Positions 31,329-34,748 of a DNA stretch of 34,748 nucleotides are shown one piece after another. Source of the DNA: RUG626 sp051866775 (lineage in GTDB: Bacteria > Bacillota > Clostridia > Oscillospirales > Oscillospiraceae); contig JBJDXR010000035.1 of assembly GCA_051866775.1 (NCBI GenBank), forward strand, positions 1 to 34,748, in the 5' to 3' direction. Each line of letters opens with the position of its first letter. The stretch's first letter is position 1. The position numbers and the translations under genes were made by a program. The notes beneath the pieces are model-generated. The model ran no database searches, was not told the origin of the DNA, and was given only the letters and a program-made list of their open reading frames with translations.

Positions 31329-31367
31329 AAAAAATTTCCGGAGTGTTGAACTCCGGAAATTTTTTAT
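31329..31367 (+). terminator. Terminator of pckG
   Basis: A 15-bp perfect stem (31329-31343 and 31351-31365) with a seven-base loop; the right arm ends in a T-run. It lies about 75 bases after the pckG stop. Confidence 0.9.
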
Positions 31368-31429
31368 AAAATGTTGACAAGCAAAAAACAAGGCTTCAAA
31401 ATCAGTTAAAAAGCTTAGGAGGATTGTCA

Positions 31430-33121
31430 ATGGACACCAGACTTTTGATCGAAGTTGCTTCCGGAAAGCGGCCTGCCGGACTTGTATTGAAAAACGTCAG
31501 AGTCCTCAATGTGTTCACAGGCGATATTCAAAGCGCTGATATTGCGGTTGAAGATGGTATTATAGCAGGCGTGGGCAGCTACAGCGGGATCCGGGAAACC
31601 GACCTTGAAGGGCGATTTGCTGTCCCCGGGTTTATTAACTCCCACTGCCACGTTGAAAGCTCAATGGTAACTCCGCACGAATACTGCTGTGAGGAGCTGC
31701 GCCATGGCGTCACCACAGTCATAACTGACCCCCACGAAATAGCCAACGTCGCAGGGCTTGAGGGGGTAAAATTCATGATCTCCTCTGCCTCAGGGCTTCC
31801 GATTAATTATTTTGTTCAGGCTCCCTCCTGCGTCCCCTCCACCGTATTTGAACATTCAGGCGCTGTTCTCGACGCAGAGGAGCTAAAATCTCTCCTTTCA
31901 GATGACCGTGTACTCGGACTCGGTGAGATGATGGATTTTCCCGGAGTCCTAAGCTGCTCACAATCCGTAATCAATAAGCTAGAGGCCTTTCGCGGACGGA
32001 CAATCGATGGTCATGCTCCGTCTCTTGGCGGCCTGTCTCTGCAGGGCTATGCAGCAGCAGGTATTCACACCGATCATGAGAGCATTTCATGGTCAGAGGC
32101 CAGGGAAAAGCTTAACGCGGGCATTGCCGTTCTTGTACGTCTGGGCAGCGCCTCCCGCAATCTTGAGGACATTATCCGCGGTGTCGTAGAAAACGGCGTA
32201 TGTACACGAAATATGGCCTTTTGCACAGATGACAAGCATCTTGCGGACATAAGACGCGAAGGCACCATACGTGAGAATATACGCCTGGCAATATCACTAG
32301 GTCTGGATACTGTATCCGCATTTCAGATGGCTACGGTAAACGCAGCAGAAATCTACGGGCTTTCCGGACTTGGTGCGATAGCTCCAAACCGGCGGGCAGA
32401 TATTGTTATACTTGATGAGCTGGAAAGCGTCGCGGTACACAGCGTGTACAAGGACGGAGTCCTGCGTGTAAGCGGTGGAGTTGTGGACTGGCCAGTCAGC
32501 ACCGCCCCATCCGGAGATATATGCAGAACAGTGCATATATCTCCCCTGAGTGAAAAGACACTTGCCCTTCCGGAAAGAGAGGTTTACCCTGTAATTGAGA
32601 TCGTCTCCGGGCAAATCGTCACACGGCGCAGCGAAATTGACTCGAAGGATTTAAACCGCTCCATCGCAGATGGAAGGATAAGAAAAATTGCGGTTATTGA
32701 GCGACACCGCAAAACGCAGAACAGGGGCGTCGGTCTCATATCAGGGTATGGTCTTAGCCACGGCGCCATTGCCACTACAATAGCCCATGACTCACACAAT
32801 TTGATTGTAGTGGGTGATAACGACGGCAATATGCTGACAGCCGTAAATGCCCTAAAAGAGTGTCAGGGCGGATATTCTATTGCATGTGACGGACAGGTAC
32901 TAGGCGTCCTGCCCCTTATAGTAGGCGGACTTATGAGTACTGAATGTGCGGATGTCTTTATACCAAAGCTCGAGGAAATGCTAAAGATTGCTAAAGAGCT
33001 TGGGGTAGCAGAAGGTATAGACCCGTTTATTACATTGAGCTTTTTGGCTCTGCCGGTGCTTCCCGAATTGCGTATAACTGATATGGGTATGTTTGATTCT
33101 GTAAATATGCAACTGCTTTGA
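31430..33121 (+). CDS. ade: Adenine deaminase
   Basis: A 563-residue amidohydrolase converting adenine to hypoxanthine plus ammonia for purine salvage, close to the normal AdeC length. Metal-site motifs are FINSHCHVESSM (first His pair), VITDPHEIANV, IDGHAPSL, GIHTDHES and FCTDDKHLADI; the C-terminal domain has SGYGLSHGAIATT and HDSHN. The ATG at 31430 has AGGAGG seven bases upstream; the in-frame TTG at 31424 sits on the ribosome site. TTGACA at 31374-31379 is a -35 candidate with a weak -10 (CAAAAT). No purine riboswitch is visible, and a terminator follows. Confidence 0.95.
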   Translation: MDTRLLIEVASGKRPAGLVLKNVRVLNVFTGDIQSADIAVEDGIIAGVGSYSGIRETDLEGRFAVPGFINSHCHVESSMVTPHEYCCEELRHGVTTVITDPHEIANVAGLEGVKFMISSASGLPINYFVQAPSCVPSTVFEHSGAVLDAEELKSLLSDDRVLGLGEMMDFPGVLSCSQSVINKLEAFRGRTIDGHAPSLGGLSLQGYAAAGIHTDHESISWSEAREKLNAGIAVLVRLGSASRNLEDIIRGVVENGVCTRNMAFCTDDKHLADIRREGTIRENIRLAISLGLDTVSAFQMATVNAAEIYGLSGLGAIAPNRRADIVILDELESVAVHSVYKDGVLRVSGGVVDWPVSTAPSGDICRTVHISPLSEKTLALPEREVYPVIEIVSGQIVTRRSEIDSKDLNRSIADGRIRKIAVIERHRKTQNRGVGLISGYGLSHGAIATTIAHDSHNLIVVGDNDGNMLTAVNALKECQGGYSIACDGQVLGVLPLIVGGLMSTECADVFIPKLEEMLKIAKELGVAEGIDPFITLSFLALPVLPELRITDMGMFDSVNMQLL

Positions 33122-33127
33122 TGCAGC

Positions 33128-33163
33128 GATCCCACGAAAGCTGAGCTTTCGTGGGATCTTTAA
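33128..33163 (+). terminator. Terminator of ade
   Basis: A 13-bp perfect stem (33128-33140 and 33146-33158) with a five-base loop, followed by TTTAAAA. The short T-run is weak, and the hairpin lies next to the end of the convergent LysM gene, so it may serve both. Confidence 0.75.
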
Positions 33164-33426
33164 AAGTGTATTATTATTTCACTTTTATCTGCTCTGAATG
33201 TAAATTGCGTCAGCGGCACCTGCAGGCTTTCTGAAATAGCTTCCATACTTTCACCGCGCCGTGGTTTATAAAGCATTATGACCACCGGAACTTTAATTCT
33301 CTGCCCCTCATAAAGCACACCGCTGGAATTCAGACCGTTTATACGTACAAGCGCTTCAGCCGATACGCTGAACTTATAAGCAATGGAGTATATACTCTCC
33401 CCATTTCTTACTATGTAGTCATGCAA
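33160..33426 (-). CDS. Small LysM-domain protein
   Basis: An 88-residue protein with no signal peptide or membrane segment. Residues 3-48 form a clear LysM domain (YIVRNGESIYSIAYKF through GQRIKVP). The rest (about 49-88) looks like a degenerate second LysM (YKPRRGESMEAISESLQVP). LysM domains bind peptidoglycan or chitin-like sugars when outside the cell; without an export signal the location is uncertain, as in spore-coat-type LysM proteins. The start is TTG with AGGAAG upstream. It is a single gene, converging on ade. Confidence 0.8.
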   Translation of the reverse strand: MHDYIVRNGESIYSIAYKFSVSAEALVRINGLNSSGVLYEGQRIKVPVVIMLYKPRRGESMEAISESLQVPLTQFTFRADKSEIIIHF

Positions 33427-33538
33427 TATGATCTTCCTAACTGTGTTTTATATGGCGCTGGGGCGCCTGTTGCATTATATTCCTCTGTACAATAATGTGT
33501 TACCCCTGAAAAAAACTCAAAACTTTTGTAAAAAATCC

Positions 33539-33567
33539 TTGACTTTTTGGTGTATCATGGATATAAT
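33539..33567 (+). promoter_or_regulatory. Promoter of tRNA-Gln
   Basis: TTGACT (33539-33544) and TATAAT (33562-33567) are 17 bp apart, with the tRNA 14 bases downstream. Confidence 0.85.
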
Positions 33568-33580
33568 AATCCTTGCGCTT

Positions 33581-33654
33581 AGCGGGATTGTGTAAAGGTA
33601 GCACAGCGGACTCTGACTCCGTATGTGAGGGTTCGAATCCTTCTCCCGCTGCCA
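33581..33654 (+). tRNA. tRNA-Gln (anticodon CTG)
   Basis: A 74-nt cloverleaf. The acceptor AGCGGGA pairs with TCCCGCT, the anticodon stem GCGGA/TCCGT holds loop CTCTGAC (anticodon CTG), the T loop is TTCGAAT, and GCCA ends the gene. It reads CAG. Integrase remnants begin right after its 3' end, so the 3' half is a likely attachment site. Confidence 0.95.
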
Positions 33655-33657
33655 TAG

Positions 33658-33697
33658 AAAGTCCTGAAACCTCAAGGGTTTCAGGACTTTTCTTTTG
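33658..33697 (+). terminator. Terminator of tRNA-Gln
   Basis: A 14-bp perfect stem (33658-33671 and 33677-33690) is followed by TCTTTTG, starting three bases after the tRNA. Confidence 0.88.
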
Positions 33698-33760
33698 CGT
33701 TTGACCCTTATGCTGACCCTTACGAGATTTTTTAACAATCTTTTGGAGCCAGCGCAAAAG

Positions 33761-33985
33761 CTAACGAAGTCCCTCAATATACCGCTGCATCCGGTTGGCA
33801 CTGTCCTCTTTCATACGTTCCGAAATATGACCATAGACCTCCAGCGTGAAGGCCGCTGTCGCATGCCCCAGATTTCCCTGCACCGTTTTGACATCATCTC
33901 CGTTTTGGAGCGATAGGACGGCGTAGGTATGACGCAGGTCGTGGGAGCGGAAAACACCTCTTACGCTATAATTACGACAAAAAGC
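33761..33985 (-). pseudogene. C-terminal remnant of a tyrosine recombinase (integrase)
   Basis: About 73 codons match the C-terminal catalytic end of Tn916/phage-type integrases: HDLRH (Arg and His of the active site), LGHATAAFTLEVYGH (second His and the nucleophilic Tyr) and a normal C-terminus. The N-terminal arm-binding and core domains and the first catalytic Arg are missing; upstream the frame continues into unrelated residues to 34063. It is oriented with its 3' end towards tRNA-Gln, as in elements integrated at a tRNA 3' end. It is too short to be active. Confidence 0.85.
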
Positions 33986-34061
33986 TAGGCGCATGGACCA
34001 TGCTAATAAACGAAACCAGCCCCTAACAACCGAACATCTACAAAAACACAACGAGAACCCC

Positions 34062-34095
34062 AAAGGCTATGGTATAATACCATGGCCTTTTTATT
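34062..34095 (+). promoter_or_regulatory. Hairpin and TATAAT upstream of the serine recombinase
   Basis: A 13-bp inverted repeat (34062-34074 and 34078-34090, one wobble) with a three-base loop contains TATAAT at its apex and is followed by TTTTTATT. It could be an intrinsic terminator or a promoter within a palindrome; no good -35 is seen. It lies 19 bases before the recombinase start. Confidence 0.5.
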
Positions 34096-34113
34096 ATGAA
34101 AGGAGAATGAATC

Positions 34114-34533
34114 ATGGCGCGCAAGAGCAGAAAACACCTAAATACAGAGGCAGCTATGAGATTAACCCCAAAAGAGAATGTGGGCTACATCCGTCTCTCC
34201 GTTTCCAAGAAAGAAGAATCCAATTCCATCGAGAATCAGAAGTCGATCATCAAGCACTGGGCAGAGCAGCATCAGCTTTCTATTTCACGCTTCTACATCG
34301 ATAATGGATTCAGCGGGACAACCTTTGAACGGCCTGGTTTTAAGAATATGATTCAGGATATTGCGGACGGGAAAATTGGCTGTCTGATCATTAAGGATCT
34401 CTCGCGGTTGGGCCGAGAGTTTATTACGACCAGCTACTATATCGAGGAGTTTTTCCCCGCCAAGAAAATTCGATTCGTATCCGTGAACGACCGTTTCGAC
34501 ACGATCGATGGCATTACCGATCTCTGCAAATAA
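34114..34533 (+). pseudogene. Truncated large serine recombinase
   Basis: The 139-codon frame encodes the N-terminal resolvase domain of a TnpX/CcrB-type large serine recombinase: GYIRLSV (Arg27 and catalytic Ser29), YIDNGFSGTTFERPGF, and CLIIKDLSRLGRE. It stops after RFDTIDGITDLCK, where intact relatives continue for hundreds of residues with a recombinase and coiled-coil domain that binds DNA. It therefore cannot be a normal recombinase, although it starts well (AGGAG before ATG 34114). It is probably a remnant of a mobile element next to tRNA-Gln. Confidence 0.85.
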
Positions 34534-34539
34534 TTTGAA

Positions 34540-34599
34540 TTTTGCTTCTAATTTATTAGAAGCAAAACGGCATTCTTTAGAAGTCTAATTCAAATTAGA
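34540..34599 (+). promoter_or_regulatory. Two operator-like palindromes before the XRE gene
   Basis: A 12-bp perfect stem (34540-34551 and 34556-34567) has a core with dyad TTCTAA/TTAGAA. A second palindrome, TCTAATT-CA-AATTAGA, is at 34584-34599. Both share the TCTAAT half-site and lie between the recombinase remnant and the XRE regulator, as expected for operators of that regulator. The first hairpin could also end the recombinase transcript. Confidence 0.6.
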
Positions 34600-34617
34600 A
34601 TAGTAAAGAGTGAATCT

Positions 34618-34748
34618 ATGCGTGACTTAAATAAAGCCTTTGGCGCTGCCGTATCTGAGGCGCGGCGCAAACTTGGTCTAACTCAGGTCGGTCTTGCCGA
34701 AGAACTCGGGACAACAGACCAATTTATTTCTGATATGGAGAACGGAAA
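34618..34748 (+). CDS. XRE-family HTH regulator (partial, runs off the window)
   Basis: The first 43 codons read MRDLNKAFGAAVSEARRKLG, then TQVGLAEELGTTDQFISDME, which is an N-terminal Cro/CI-type helix-turn-helix (helices about residues 20-42). The gene continues beyond the window, so total length and C-terminal domains are unknown. AAAGAG lies upstream of the ATG. Its place beside recombinase remnants and paired palindromes suggests control of a mobile element or of itself. Confidence 0.8.
   Translation, partial: MRDLNKAFGAAVSEARRKLGLTQVGLAEELGTTDQFISDMENG

Noticed and set aside
33500..33757. 85- and 94-codon minus-strand ORFs across tRNA-Gln (reading GEGFEPSH)
   Set aside because: They are the antisense of the tRNA and its terminator, a well-known annotation artefact.
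1..34748. CRISPR array, phage-defence island or biosynthetic cluster
   Set aside because: No regularly spaced repeats, cas genes, toxin-antitoxin pair, restriction system or large synthase is visible in the window.

Overview
The window looks like chromosome from a mid-GC Firmicute of the class Clostridia, most likely the Oscillospiraceae/Ruminococcaceae side. This is inferred from gene content: RNase J, a type III glutamine synthetase (GlnN), a YabE-like 3D-domain protein, single-gene adenine deaminase, XpaC/TelA proteins, strong AGGAGG-type ribosome sites, frequent TTG/GTG starts and sigma-A promoters with 17-bp spacers. No rRNA or other marker fixes the species.

Layout. 1-5.0 kb (minus strand): rnjA with a coupled ArsC/Spx-like gene, rpe-recR, and an enolase-superfamily sugar-acid dehydratase of the ManD/RspA type. 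5.3-8.7 kb (plus): a four-gene envelope operon, xpaC-telA-LemA-like-TPM. 8.8-10.9 kb (minus): SGNH hydrolase, thiamine pyrophosphokinase, HAD phosphatase. 11.1-14.8 kb (plus): phosphofructokinase, then an MFS exporter overlapping its ArsR-type regulator, with an operator-like palindrome on the promoter. 14.85-19.8 kb (minus): polyphosphate kinase with an unusual C-terminal tail, a broken GNAT gene, and glnN. 19.8-20.4 kb: a gene-free stretch with a 280-nt highly structured inverted-repeat element at the glnN leader. 20.4-24.2 kb (plus): a zinc-ribbon/Ig-like membrane protein, a DUF89 protein, and a TetR regulator translationally coupled to a transglutaminase-like lipoprotein. 24.5-26.3 kb (minus): a gene remnant, an RlmI-type methyltransferase and tRNA-Pro(GGG). 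26.6-33.1 kb (plus): YabE-like protein, rsmA-mpg, GTP-type PEP carboxykinase, adenine deaminase. 33.2-34.7 kb: a small LysM gene, tRNA-Gln(CTG), and the decayed end of an integrated element (tyrosine-integrase remnant, truncated serine recombinase, start of an XRE regulator).

How the genes work together. Most of the window is housekeeping: RNA decay (RNase J), repair (RecR, Mpg), ribosome modification (RsmA, RlmI-like), central carbon (Rpe, Pfk, PckG), nitrogen and purine metabolism (GlnN, Ade), phosphate storage (Ppk) and thiamine diphosphate supply (ThiN). Accessory character is concentrated in the envelope operon, the two regulator-plus-target modules and the tRNA-Gln-associated element.

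The strongest candidate for something undescribed is the 280-nt element at 19832-20111. Its two ends carry near-identical, inverted TPsiC-like sequences, and it lies where the glnN 5' leader should be. It could be a structured leader RNA or a mobile/dispersed repeat; copy number and covariation would decide.
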